Shown: piece by piece, positions 12,095 to 24,544 of the stretch
How the letters are laid out: the number at the start of each line of letters is the position of its first letter
Position numbering within the stretch: position 1 is the first letter of the stretch
Assembly (NCBI GenBank): GCA_000499405.2
Contig: HG738137.1
Span: forward strand, 16,851,601 to 16,915,600
DNA length: 64,000 nucleotides
Origin: Onchocerca volvulus
Lineage: Eukaryota; Nematoda; Chromadorea; Rhabditida; Onchocercidae
Direction of reading: 5' to 3'
Made by a program: the position numbers and the translations under genes
The notes under the pieces: generated by a model
Told to the model about the DNA's origin: nothing
The model's input: only the letters and a program-made list of their open reading frames with translations
Database searches by the model: none

Positions 12095-12400
12095 TTCAAT
12101 CCCACTCCGCCCCCGCCCCCTCTCTCCCATATCGTTGGCGCGCGCCACCTGATGAGACCACCCACTCAGGCTCCCGGACAGAATCGATAGAGGTGGGCGA
12201 GACATCTCTCTGTTCCTCTCCCTCTCCCTCTCCCTCCCTCACTGCCTTCCTCTGCGTCTCCGAGTATCGCACGACGTAGCAACGTGGTGGCGTGGCATGA
12301 CATCAGACTATTATATAGTTGCGAAAGTCTCGTGATCCCTCTTCGTTTTAGGACTAAAATACCGACAATCGCTATCAAACATCCGCTGCTTCTTGCAGCA
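12095..12400. promoter_or_regulatory. GC-rich, CpG-containing candidate promoter
   Basis: In a region otherwise strongly AT-rich, 12095-12290 contains CCGCCCCCGCCCCC (GC-box like, 12107-12120), the 12-bp palindrome TGGCGCGCGCCA (12136-12147), a CCCTCT-rich polypyrimidine tract (12211-12240) and a TATATA box-like TTATATAGTT near 12310. This is the best core-promoter candidate upstream of the Pumilio start, 3.4 kb from its ATG, though it could serve either divergent gene. No expression evidence. Confidence 0.4.
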
Positions 12401-12415
12401 TTCCAATAACATCAT

Positions 12416-12525
12416 TATAATAATCAAACATTAACAATAATAATAATATCAATAATAATAATAGCAGTAATAATAATAGTAATAATAATAAAAATAATAA
12501 TAAAAATATATTAATAACAATAATA
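12416..12525. repeat. Imperfect AAT-rich simple repeat
   Basis: AATAATAAT runs broken by ATC, AGC, AGT and AAA variants; probably an old trinucleotide microsatellite. Confidence 0.8.
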
Positions 12526-12847
12526 CGAGCAAAAAAAAAAAAAATAGCGTAAAATGTGGAAATTACAAGTGGATTTTACATTGTTGGATAAAAGATTAGA
12601 TGTATGATATTACGAGGATAAAAAAAAAGAGGACAAATAAATTTAGAAATTCTGTAACTTATCGATAATCCGATCAAAAGAAACATATGGACTTTACCCT
12701 TTAATATTAATAACACAGCTATATCTGATATACAATCTTATCAATATTAAAGTGATAACTATTTAGACTGCCACTGAGAAGAAAAAAAATATGACATGTA
12801 TTTTGACATATCAAAACAAACCCAACTAATTGCGCAAAAAATATCTT

Positions 12848-12913
12848 ACCATAACATATTTAAGATTGATTTGATTCCGTACCATAACATATTTAAGATT
12901 GATTTGATTCCGT
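12848..12913. repeat. Exact 33-bp tandem duplication
   Basis: The unit starting ACCATAACATATTTAAG occurs twice without a mismatch at 12848-12880 and 12881-12913. Perfect identity suggests a recent slippage or duplication event. Confidence 0.92.
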
Positions 12914-12969
12914 ATAATCTCCATTTAATTTAGCTAGCATACCTATTATTATTAGCAAGGATACATTTA

Positions 12970-13032
12970 CACCTGTCACGTATTCACCACCTACGTACAC
13001 CTGTCACGTACTCACGTGACCACATACGTGAC
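12970..13032. promoter_or_regulatory. Cluster of CACGT/ACGTG E-box-like motifs
   Basis: CACCTGTCACGTA occurs at 12970 and 13000. TCACGTGAC, a palindromic E-box that matches the core bound by TFEB/HLH-30-type and Myc/Mxl-type bHLH factors, is at 13012-13020, and TACGTGAC follows at 13025. Five ACGT cores fall in 60 bp. Regulatory function is inferred from motif content only. Confidence 0.4.
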
Positions 13033-13125
13033 ACATCAGTTATATGCACTTGCACATATCCACTAGACCATCATCAAGAGAACTAGTATTCCCTATAAAG
13101 ATCATAGTTCGGAAGACGAAAAAAA

Positions 13126-13260
13126 AAAACCTGGCAAGGTGCCCACCCAATTTCAGGTGCTACCATCTTCCCGACCGAGTATGAAGTCTCACTGGGATAC
13201 CTTGCATCATTCCACGATGAAAAGCATCGTCTCAGCAATAATATTTTTTGAGATTGCGCA
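13126..13260. other. Foldable, GC-richer element; possible non-coding RNA or repeat fragment
   Basis: GCAAGGT (13134-13140) pairs with ACCTTGC (13199-13205), flanked inside by CCCA/TGGG; CTTC/GAAG lies in the enclosed part, and ACGATG-AAAAG-CATCGT forms a separate hairpin near 13217-13233. On the plus strand this is followed by an AATATTTTTTGAG stretch that resembles an Sm site; on the minus strand the 72-nt core is followed by a run of T that would suit a Pol III terminator. It is not a tRNA (no T-loop or B-box). Strand and identity are undetermined. Confidence 0.35.
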
Positions 13261-13485
13261 AAACTTGTCCTTCTTTACCTTTATGCATGGCATCGATTCT
13301 CACATTATTATGTGTTAGTCGTACACTATTAATATGAATTTCTTTACGAATCATAAATAGCGCATTGATAAGCATAAATTAGTTTGTCATTTACTGCAAA
13401 ACATCTTAAACACTAACTGAACATAAAAATAAAAATGTTTATCGGTAACAGGTGTAACAGGTAAAAAAAAAAAAAAAGTAGGTAA

Positions 13486-13610
13486 ATCTATATAAAAACA
13501 CGCATCTATCCGAATGCAACGTTATATCAAAATTTCAACTCAATCGGTGAAGAACTTGAAACGTTGTGTCAAAAGTAACAACGAATATTTACATTTTTAT
13601 TTATGTAGAT
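13486..13610 (+). mobile_element. Short non-autonomous element copy A (MITE-like, about 125 bp)
   Basis: Starts ATCTATATAAAAACACGC and ends TTTTTATTTATGTAGAT; the ends are inverted-repeat relatives. The interior AATGCAACGTT and TCGGTGAAGAACTTGAAACG blocks are shared with copies at 23.1, 38.5 and 59.7-60.1 kb. A partial second terminus may lie at about 13421-13445. Confidence 0.75.
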
Positions 13611-16483
13611 TAAATTTTCTTCACTTACTTGATCTTTTTCAATGAATTTGTCTCATTTTTGCTGTATTAAATTCTCTAAATTCATACATATCTAAATTTG
13701 TAAAATAAATGAAAAAAAAAAGGAAATTTAGAATACATGAGGAACAAATAATTTCTTTTTTAAGATGATTTCTGATGCTTATTGTTAATTTGGGACATTT
13801 TATCATTGAAAATATAATTAATGCATGAAAAATTTTAGTCAGTTTATTTGATTAATTAATTAATCTATTTATTTTTAGCTGTCATAAATAGTTTTTTTGT
13901 TTATTTTCCGCTATCATATGCAATTGATCGAACTGTGTGATTTTACCAAAAAAAAAAAAGGTATTATTATTGTTATTATTATAATTATTATCAATTTGCC
14001 TCTAATAATCATATTATTATGATAACTATTACTATCTAATCTTATTTGTATTCGTTTATTTTCATTTGATTCTCGAATTTTTATAATGTGATAAGTGAAG
14101 TTATAAAAAGTGATCTTGATGATTAAACTTACTTATCTTGATAAATTTTAAAAAGGGAAGACAAATAATAATAAAATGTCCAAGAATGAAAGCTTTGCTT
14201 AAGATTTATTCAGCTGATGTCAATTAAAACTAACAAATTTTACACCTCTTACTTTTTCTTTTACGAACACATGCGTATCGATTCGAGTTTTGGCAAATCG
14301 TCACATTTTACAATTTTCAACTATACCAATCGCTAATTTCTGTAAGCACTGTTGGATAACAACTTTTTGACTTTTTACTTTTAAGAAATCATTTCTACTT
14401 AAACTTTTCTGGACAAATTTTCTTAAAATGACCACAAAAAAAAAAAAAGAAAAAAAAAACGAAAGCTTTAAAAGTTATCAAAAATTTTTTGAGTTAAATT
14501 TGTATGTAATTTTTGTTTGGTATAGTGCTCAATTTTAGTATAAATTTTTTTTTGAACATAAAAAAATTGGTAAAAAAACATAAACATAAAATGTGAAAAA
14601 ATATATTTAAAAAAAACATTCAAACATAAAATAAAAAACATAAAACATAAAATATTTTTAAACATGAAATAAAAAAATTGAACTAACGAAGGAAGCAATA
14701 TAAATTGTTTTCAAACAGTATTGAATGATTTCATTGACGGTTTAAGAGGTATGTAATATTGATCGTTAAAATTTTAATTTTTGGTTAAATTTTAGTTTTT
14801 ATTTAAGATATTTATGCCCGTATTATCCTGGAAATATGTTGTATTGATTGCTTGTTTCCTTCTCATTTTGATAATTGAGATATACTGAAGAAGGAAACTT
14901 TCCAGGTAATTAATATTGTTTGCTTTTATTTAAAATAATTTCTTTCTTCCATCTTTCAGATATCAGAATTCTTAAGTTACTGTGAAAAAAGAATCAACAA
15001 AATCAAATCGTCACATATTTCGAGACTAACTATTTTTTATTTAATATACAGCATCAAATTTGAAGATAATTTGAAAAATAAATTTCGAAATTTATGATAA
15101 TGCCCATCGATTATACAATCAATGTAATGATCATTGTATCAATTAATGGTCAAAAAAATGATGAATAAGAAAATCCACTGCTAATCATTTCTCATATTTA
15201 ATTATTTTTCAATGTTCGAATAATTTGAGATTATTTGAAAAAAAAAAATGTTCAAAATTAATCTAACTTATAAACTAATTGAATGATTAAAGATACTATG
15301 AATAATAAATACTTTCATCAATATTATCATGAATATTATCAAAAATATAACACTTGTATAATTATTCTAAGATCATTTTTTGGCATTTCTATCATTAATA
15401 ATAATTAAACCAAAAAAAAAAACAAAAAAAAAAAAACATCGACGAAAATATGGATGAGAAAATGATTTTAAAAAAGCATTAAATATTATTTACAAGCAAC
15501 TGAAATTTCAAAAAAAAAAAAAAAGAAAAAAAAACTTTTTTTTCATACTTCAAAAAATAAATGATTCATTTATTTATTCACTATGACGAGTAAGTGCAAT
15601 TTTCATATTTATAAATTCTTCAGAATGATTCATTAATAGGAATAGCAATAATAATATTTAACAAATTTTATACTGTAAAATGAAAGAAAAAATTTTTATC
15701 AAAAATATACTGATAAGAAAGTATAGTTTTATATAAAACAGAGTATTGAATCATTTTTTTTTCAACGTAAAAAAATATTAAAACGATTATTTAAAGTTTG
15801 CCAGGTAATAATTAGCAACTGATAAATGATAATTCTAATTTAATGCTATCATAAAAGGATTGAAACAATCTACTTTTTCTTTTTTTCTTAAGAACTTATA
15901 ACAATGATGAAATTTTTTTGGGTTAGGCTATTTTTAAGTAGTATTGTTTGATAAATAATTAATTTATTAGTTGATACTTAGAAATATTAGAAGAAATTTA
16001 TACATTTTAAAGAAGTAGCAGACTAATACTATTTGAGTAATTAGTTAAAATTCTTAAAGGAACGAGTTAATTAATAGTCGTAAAATGACTATTAATTAGT
16101 AAAGTGAAATAACATGCTTTAAAGCAGTAATTATCGACAAAAAATATGCCACTGTTAGTCTAATTTTAAAAAAATGGAAAAAAAAAATCGATGATACTTA
16201 TTGATGACACGAAATCGGAAAATTTTCGAGAAAATTCTAAAACAACAAGAAAGTATGGAAGAAAAGAATTATTTAGTGCAAAAATTTTGTGATTACTGTC
16301 AAGAAATGAAGGAATGAATGTGCAAAATATCATAGAATAAATAGATTGAAAGATTGAAAAATTAAATTTTGATTTTGAAAGAAATAATATTTGAAAAGAA
16401 ACATCTTACCATAACTAATGGCCATTAATAAAAAGTTGAATTGAAAAAGCGCAAAAATATTTATGAAAATTATTGCTAGCTGC

Positions 16484-16484
<1 letters not shown>
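13611..16484. other. AT-rich intergenic DNA without recognised features
   Basis: Very AT-rich sequence with plus-strand poly-A runs. I see no coding, RNA or repeat feature other than homopolymers. Confidence 0.6.
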
Positions 16485-16578
<94 letters not shown>

Positions 16579-16579
16579 T
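16485..16579. repeat. Pure (TAA)n microsatellite
   Basis: About 31 uninterrupted trinucleotide copies, 95 bp. Purity suggests high length polymorphism. Confidence 0.97.
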
Positions 16580-19500
16580 AAATAGAATAAATATAAAACG
16601 ATTCAATGATATAATTTAAAAGAATTACAATCTAATTTATATTTTTTTGAATGAGTGGTCTTTGAAGTTTCTTAAAAAGAATAAAGGAAATGTCTAATGA
16701 ATGTCTATAAATCATAATTTTTTAATAGAAATAATAGAAATTTAAAATGCGTAATTAATTGAAGGAATAAGTAAAAGATGTTATTAATTAATTTTATCTT
16801 CTGATTTAAGCAATTATTGTTTTAAAGAATGAAAAAGTAATTGCACATTTTCAAACGAATAATGCAAAATAAAAAAAAAAAAAAAAAAAAAATTTCAATC
16901 AAAATTTCATGAAGTAAGCACTCTTTCAAGCTGTTGTACTATAAATACTGATTATTCATGTCAAAAGTATTCACATAACAAAGAACTTAATCAAATTCAA
17001 CTAACAACAACGATTGAAAGAACATCAAACTACAAAACATTGCTAATCAGCGGAAGTTTGAAATAAATTGTTTAAAAAAAAAAAAAAAAAAAAGAAAAAA
17101 AATAGAAAAATTGAAAAAAATGATTGAAACATTTTTTTTTTACTTTGTATTAAAATGATTTGACGAAAAATCGAACGAATTAAGCAACGATGCAAATGAT
17201 TAGTTAGTTATTCTTTTATTTGATAAAAAAGTTTTTTTTTTAATGTAGAAAATTTTTGAAAAATCCAAATAAAAGATAAAATTAACGAGAAATTGTTGAT
17301 AATTTAAATTCGGTATTAAGCAATTAAAAATTTTAGAACATAAATTAGACTTTAAAAACAAGAATAAAACATATAATTTGATAAAATATAATTATGTATT
17401 AATCGAGAACTATCAATATTCTTAATGATTGCCATAATGATTCGACTAAAATTTTCTTTCAAATTAAAAAAAGATTAAAATTTTGCAGACACATTAAAAA
17501 TAATTAGACATAATGATTAAAATAGACTACAATTTTCTAATTTTTGAAATCATCTGATAAGGATCACTTTATAATTGTTAATCATTTGAAATATTTTATG
17601 CATACTAACATTCATAATGATAAGGAAATGATAACAAATCATATTGAAATCATTTTTTTGCATGTTGAAGGAGAGGAAACAGTGAAGTAAAAAGGATCAA
17701 CAGACTGAATTTCGAAATAAATTTTTAACGAATGAAAAAATCAGAATCAGACAAAAGAAGGATGAAGAATTAGTTTTACAACAGTGTAAAGAGAGTGGTT
17801 CAATGAATGAATTGATAGATGTAGCGAAAGTTAGTTTTGTCTGGTATTAATTAGCTCTTAAGAAATTGAAAAACGCTTCTGAAATATTTTTGAACAAATT
17901 TTAAATTGCATCTTAGTGCAATTAATCATTCGAAAGTCATTTATAAAAGAATGAGGGAATTGCAGCAAAGAATGTATTATACTATTAAATGTATGTTAAT
18001 CCGTCGAATAACTATTATTAAATTAAGAATTAAATTAAGAATTTAAATTCGATTCCAGCTTAACAATTGGATAAAACATGATAAAATATTAGAAGAGAAG
18101 GATCTTTGACGTTTTCAAATTTACTAAGAATTCTTTGATGTTAGAAGATGATGAAAATTGCAATAAATAATATTTTATATAAAACTTGTTCAGACATTTC
18201 ATTGATATCAAATTGCTATCAATGAAATAACTTGCCATACAATGGAATAATGAAACAATTTCAAATAATTCGCAGATAATATAACTAAATTATAAAATTT
18301 ATTTTTATCTATTTGCTAAACAAAGAATTTTAAAATTTCTAGCCAATTTTGTATTAAATTTTAGCATTATCAAAAATTTTCATATAATTGAATAATATGA
18401 AATAAAATGTCAACATCTGATTTGATTAATATGCCATTCTTACTTGGCGAGGGCTAAATAATTTCGAAAATAATGAAATCGTTACTATTTTGTGAATGAT
18501 TGTAAAGCAATATTAAGAATAAATTTAACGAAAATTTTAGAATTACTTAGAAATTAATTGCTAAATTATTTTTTTTAGCAAAGAATAGAATATATCCGAT
18601 GAAATTAAGTATCATCGTTATAATAAATTGTAAACGTTTAAAGCATTAATTGTTTTAGATAAAGATATAAATTGGCAAAAAATGGTAATTATAGTAAATA
18701 AAACTAAAGATGAATTTTGTTGATAAAAGATGAAATTTTATTAGAATAACGTGACTAAGTTATCATAACTAAAAAAGAAAAATTGTTAGAAAATTTTCAA
18801 AATTTATGCGTAGAAAATCAATAATTATTTGCAATTTTGATAAACAAAAAGTTATCAGATCAAATTGGACATGTAATAAACATTCTAGAAATTAAAATTT
18901 TTTCGTTCCAATAAATCTGTTTAGTTCAAAAAAAGATTTAAATAGATTGATCAATTTGAGATGCAATTTTGTGAAATTACAAATCATTTGAAATAATCAT
19001 GCAAAAATGAACAAAAGTATAATATTAATTTAATCCGTCAAATTTGTATTTATAATTTTTGTTGATGGCAAACTATAACAATTACTTAGTAATTGCATTG
19101 AATTAAATTGCAGGTGAGTCTACTGAAATCAGTGTATTCAAGAGAATCAAATCAATTGATATATGATTAGATTAGTTAGAAGGAATTTATTCATTTTGTT
19201 AGGGTAGATTAAGGATAAGATAAACGGTGACATCATTATTTGCGAAAGAATTTATATTAAATATGAAACTGCATCAATAGATACATGAAATTTGTTAACG
19301 AAGTATTGACATCAATAAAGTCATCAAATATCAATGAATGAATGGATGGATGGACAAAAGATGGTAATGAAACAGTGAAAAGTATTGCTGGAAAGCTTAA
19401 ATAGCAGAAAATGTTGATCAATAAGAAATGTAATTTGATTAATTAGAATATCCGAATTATTATATTTGCTCTATTACTTATTTATTTGATTCTAAATTAT

Positions 19501-19700
19501 TGAGACTCTAATCATGATCACATCCTACTAAACCAATAACATTTGAAGCGAAATGAAACCATCAAAAGTTCCAGGGATTATCATTTATATCCATTATATC
19601 ATCGAATAATGGCCAATCTGAAAAAACCTGATAAAAGCCAATTTATAGAACCAAATCAAAAGTTCAAAATAACTGCAATCTTATTATTACTTATTATTTA
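16580..19700. other. AT-rich intergenic DNA without recognised features
   Basis: Contains poly-A runs of about 20 bases (16870-16891; 17074-17092). No supportable gene. Confidence 0.6.
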
Positions 19701-19702
19701 AT

Positions 19703-19703
<1 letters not shown>

Positions 19704-19742
<39 letters not shown>

Positions 19743-19745
19743 TTT
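19704..19745. repeat. (TTTA)n microsatellite
   Basis: About ten tetranucleotide copies. Confidence 0.93.
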
Positions 19746-20239
19746 GTCAAAAAAGCTTTTTATTATGTTGTTTGGACGAGGTGAATCCTATTAAGAAAAA
19801 TTCTACTGATTGACAGAAGAGTGATTCTTCGTTTATGTGACAAGCAAAAGTAATAACTCAGTAATTATTAGAGAATACCCAAGTAAACTAATCTGGATTA
19901 TTGGGTTATTCTTTCCTTTGTCCCTCGTAGAGATCTCATAAAAGAACAAATTGTTGCTACTGCTGTGCCAGTATAAGTGTTGGGAAAAAAATCTAATTGA
20001 GTTGTATAATTTGGTTTTGGTTTGATTGGATTGAGGATTGTTTCTCATTGCTGTTGTGACTGGACTAGGCTGCAATAGATGTCGGAAAAGTCTTCTATGT
20101 CTTGTATGACAGAGACGAATCCTGTTGAGAAAGCTTCATTAACTCATAAAAAAACTTTGCGTAACAAACAATATCAGAGAATATCCAGACAAAATGATCA
20201 ATGAAATATTCTCTTTTTTGTCACTAGTGTTGAACTGGG

Positions 20240-20530
20240 TTGTCGAACTGTTGTTGTCAAAGGATCCGCGTCGTTACAGAACTGTCGCTGCGTCGGTGTA
20301 GAAAACTTCGAACTTCTGCTTGGTCGCTGCAGAAAAATTGATTCTGCTTCAAAATCGAAACCTTTTAAATCCTTTCGTGGATCTCCAACGTTTGCCTTTA
20401 GTCGACCTCGCTTCGTTTACCTGTTAAATGGAGCGTTTTGGCGGTAAACATATTTATCTTTTTGTTCATCGTTTTGGCGGCAAATATGCTTGTCTTTTTA
20501 CTATCATTTTGGCAGTAAGCATGTTTATTA
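20240..20530 (+). repeat. Dispersed repeat B, copy 1, with GGCGGTAAACA array
   Basis: Shares with 22790-23065 an ordered series of blocks: TCGGTGTAGAAAACTTCGAA, CCTTTTAAATCC, TTCGTTTACCTGTTAAATGG and GAGCGTTTTGGCGGTAAACA. At its right end the TTTTGGCGGTAAACATG-type unit is repeated three times in diverged form (20431, 20471, 20506). It is markedly less AT-rich than its surroundings and probably derives from a transposable element. Confidence 0.7.
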
Positions 20531-20599
20531 GCTTGTTGGTCCCTTTGAAACTATTTTCGCGCGTCTTTACCTTTAACATTTCTTGTCTACAGTATTTGT

Positions 20600-22780
20600 C
20601 GCAGCGCTATTGACCTTTAACGTTTCTTGTTTATCATAATTTATTCTTTGATTTCGTTAACATTTTCCCACTACTTGACTTTCAGATATTTCTATATACA
20701 TCTAATTACATCTTCCGGATTTTCCGACAGCAATTATTCATCTCAAATTACGATCCTTCCTTCAAAGCTGAAAATGGTTAAACAATCCGATTCTAACTTT
20801 TATCTTGAAATAAAAATGGAGCAACTGATATGTCTCACATCACAAAAATGATAAGAAAAATGAATTTGATAGTTTTTTTATCTTCTACGATATCTTCATT
20901 CATTTGACCAGTTTTTTTCTACAGGAAAATTATACCGTTAATGTTAAAATAACAACTTAAGTTCTTATAAGAAGATTCTCTTATCTTTTTCTCACTTTTT
21001 TTTCTTTTATTTTTAAGTTATGTTAGTTGTAACTGTTTTAAAATCCGATTATTGTAATCTTAAATCAAAGGATTGCGCGACATAATAGCTAAAAAGACGA
21101 TCAAATTTCAGGATACCTCATATTTTAAGTTTCGAAATTGTTAGCTTTTATAGAGAATAAAATGTAATTTGAATTAATGATTTTGTTAATTTTGATAACA
21201 ATAATCTTCTAGGTAGTTAGCTGAAATAATAAAATGATAAAAGCTGACAGTGGAAGATTTATTCTTTAAGGCTCACTCTTTATCAATTACGATAATTTCA
21301 AGCATTTGATAATTTAAATTGAAACATATAAACAGAGAAAAAAAAAAGAAATCATTATCAATAAAATTGTCCATTATCATTCCAATGTCAATTAGCTTGA
21401 AGATTAATGTTACCAAAACCAAAAATGTCAGGAATTAAGCTTATATATTTTTTCTAATAAATCTAAATAATAATGAAATTTGAAATATAATGGTAATTTT
21501 CCCAAAATTTTGTTTGGCTCTAGAATAATAAGCCTACATTACCGTTTGGTTATATTTACAATATATCAATTCAATAAAATGAACTTCACCGTATATATGA
21601 TATATTTTTTGAGAAGCTTTATAGATTTTTACACCCTGATATGAATGCTTGATTTCAGTGTTATCGACAATAAACTGTTTTATCTGTCTTCAAAGTAACA
21701 AATACTAATATTACCTTTTCCATTTCATAATTTCTCAAGTTTCAAGAACAGAGTATTATGCCATATCATTCATTTCTACATAATTTAAGCGTGTTTAATT
21801 GATACAACAGTTTGCTACAACAATTATTATATTATTAAAAAAAAGATTTTATATTGAAATTCACATTTTTTAGATATATATATAAAGTTTCAGAAACATT
21901 TCTACCTTAAAAACATATTTGGTAATTTTAGGATCAATAATTGATTGAATAACTAGCAGTAATATTGCTTTTCTATGATCGTTGTCGATTGAATCAATAA
22001 GATTCAATACATTTGCTGTTGAACTTAATAAAATTAAAAAAAAAAAAAATCCGCAAAATCATGAAATAGTACAAAATTCTGGCTCTTGAAACTATGAATG
22101 TTGCAGTTGTTGAATCAGCTTATTGATTCTACTAATTGAATCAGTAAGGTTGAATCAATAGAAATTATTCTAAAAAATTATATCACACCATCAACATCAC
22201 ATAATTGATTTAATATTGAGCCATTTTTTACAATTATTCCAAAAAAAAAAAAAAAGAAGAAATCCATCCAACAAGCTATAAACTTAACTTCATACGTTCC
22301 ATGTCATTTTAATATTTTTTTCTTGAATTTAGCAAACGAACATTTTATATGATTTATTAATTTATCATTTTCTATCGGTAATTTCCCATGTTAATTGGGG
22401 ACACATGATGAATAATGCATCTCAATTTTTCAATCGGTGACATATCATATTGGAATTTGCAAGATCGATTGATCGGAGCGGTTGCACTAACATTAATTAT
22501 TTATTTCCAACTCACAAACGGCCAACAATTCAACTTAATCAGACTTACTCTTTACAATTTTTCTATTTATAATTGTTTTTCCTCATTTTGATTAATTGCT
22601 TCTTTAAATTAATAAGTGTACTTGATAATAAACAAATTTTGTATGCTGCAAATAATCGATTTTTCATTCTATAAATCGATTTATCACTTCAAAAATGAAT
22701 CAATCTCAACTGGTTAAAACAGATAAAATTTTAGCGAACACCGAAAAATTTTTTTTATTCAAACTAGCTGGACCTAGCCA
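20600..22780. other. AT-rich intergenic DNA without recognised features
   Basis: Nothing supportable beyond poly-A runs near 22040 and 22243. Confidence 0.55.
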
Positions 22781-22789
22781 TTAGTTGCC

Positions 22790-23065
22790 ACAGTACTCCG
22801 GACTATTGCAATTGCTATATCGGTGAAGAACTCGAACTTGAGATTGAACTCTAGTTCCAAATTCTGTCCTTTTAAATTCTTTGGGAGCTACTTCTTCTTA
22901 CGTGATCTTCATTTTGTCACCTCTTGATTGGTAGATCTCACTTTGTTTATCTGTAAATTGGAGCGTTTTGGCGGTAAACATTTTTGTCCTTTTGGCAGTA
23001 AACATGTTCATCCTTTTGGCAGGTTTATTCCTTTGGCGGTAAACATGTCCATCCTTCTGGCGATA
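22790..23065 (+). repeat. Dispersed repeat B, copy 2, with TTTTGGCGGTAAACATG array
   Basis: Second, diverged copy of the 20.24-kb element. The terminal unit is present about five times (22961, 22989, 23012, 23031, 23056). It runs directly into the MITE-like copy at 23103, suggesting both are parts of one larger element. Confidence 0.72.
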
Positions 23066-23102
23066 AACTTCGTCAATAGATTTAGTTCGATCACTTACTT
23101 TT

Positions 23103-23233
23103 ATCTGCCACTATATGAAAACACGCGCCTATTCAAATGCAACGTTGTTTCAAATTTTCAAATGAATCGATGAAAAACTTACAATATTGTCTCAAAAATC
23201 ACAGTGAACACTTACATCTTTATTTTCATAGAT
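23103..23233 (+). mobile_element. Short non-autonomous element copy B (MITE-like)
   Basis: Contains TATATGAAAACACGCGCC, ATTCAAATGCAACGTTG and TCGATGAAAAACTTAC and ends CTTTATTTTCATAGAT, in the same order and orientation as copy A. More diverged than the others. Confidence 0.7.
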
Positions 23234-23940
23234 TATCAGGGGCAATGTTAATGAATAATCATTTATTTATTTCTTTACTTAACGCATATTTAATGATTCC
23301 TTATGTTTCTTAACATCCCATAAAATTGTAGCTTTGTAGACAATTTTACGAAGCAAAAAAAAAAAGGATATGTGAATCCATACGATGTAATTCGTGTCTT
23401 CATAATAGCGATGTGGTTTTAGGCTTACAAATTATGATATTCCAATAAATTGTGGTAATTATAATGTTATGATTCCTAAATCATGATATTCTAATTATGA
23501 ATATTCATTATTATACATTCCTAATTTTTTATTTTATTAGTCTTTATAATCTAAGAAAAAAAAAAAAAAAAAAAGATTATTGTTTAGAAAATTTTGGAAA
23601 AATAATTGCAACTAAGAAAATGATTCTCAAATTAATATTTAAAATTTAATTTGATATATGCTAAGCATATTCATTTTATTAATTGCTACTTTTCATCCAA
23701 TTATAGTTTATCATTGATGGCATTGCATCAAATAGTTATTCATAATTATGCATCATCATATTCTGTTTTTCAGTCAAATTATTCCATTATTGTTAATTTC
23801 TGTTAATCATTTCATTTTTTTGCTCTATTCCTTTATGCTTACCTCATTTTATCATTTAATATAAATATGTTGCAAGTATAATTTTGTAATATTTATCGTT
23901 CCTTTGATTGTATATGTCATTGTATTATTGCTTATTTGCA

Positions 23941-24110
23941 ACCGGCACCATATTATGTTACCATCCGTAATCGGCACCATGCTGTATTACCATTACCATT
24001 TATAATCGGTACCATGCTATATTATATCCTCCACAATTGACACCAATCCCGTATTACCATCCCAATCGATTTCATGCTAATGCAACTATTCGTAACCGGT
24101 ACTGCTATGA
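23941..24110. repeat. Degenerate tandem repeat of CGGCACCATGCTGTATTACC type
   Basis: About five diverged units of 30-36 bp, each with a CGGCACCAT/CGGTACCAT core followed by TATTACCAT. No coding frame. Confidence 0.7.
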
Positions 24111-24186
24111 GATCATTCTTCTTATCATCTATTTCCAAATTTATTGAGGATTTTCGAAAAAATTAAATGAAAGGAATGAATAGGAA

Positions 24187-24260
24187 GAGAGAGAGAGAGA
24201 GGAATAAAGAAAAAGAGAAAGAGAGAGAGAGGGAGGGTAAGAGAAAGAAGAAAGGTAAAA
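24187..24260. repeat. (GA)n-rich simple repeat
   Basis: Purine-rich GAGAGA/GAAAGA tract. Confidence 0.88.
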
Positions 24261-24544
24261 GGAAGTTAACAAACTGTATATTGCACTCAGAAATTTGATA
24301 TACTAATGGAATGGGATGGATGGGTCGTGTATAATGACGATGATGGAGAGGATGTATGAGAGGAAAACTTGTTCTTTAATTGTTTTTAAAAGCGGAATGG
24401 ATGGAAGGAAGCTAGGAATGAAGCTTAACTATGACATGACATGATGTGACATCACGAATATCACGCTTCAACTTCCTTATCCCGATCAAGTTTATTTTAT
24501 CTTTTCAAACTTTTCACCTTTGTTTATTTCACGAGATTTAACAA

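Noticed and set aside
11761..12165. 134-codon ORF on the minus strand
   Set aside because: Runs across the degenerate CTCGAG repeat and GC-rich tract; the peptide is repeat-derived and resembles no family.
13134..13205. tRNA gene
   Set aside because: The 7-bp closing stem and 72-nt length suggested it, but there is no T-loop (TTCRA), no A or B box and no plausible anticodon arm on either strand.
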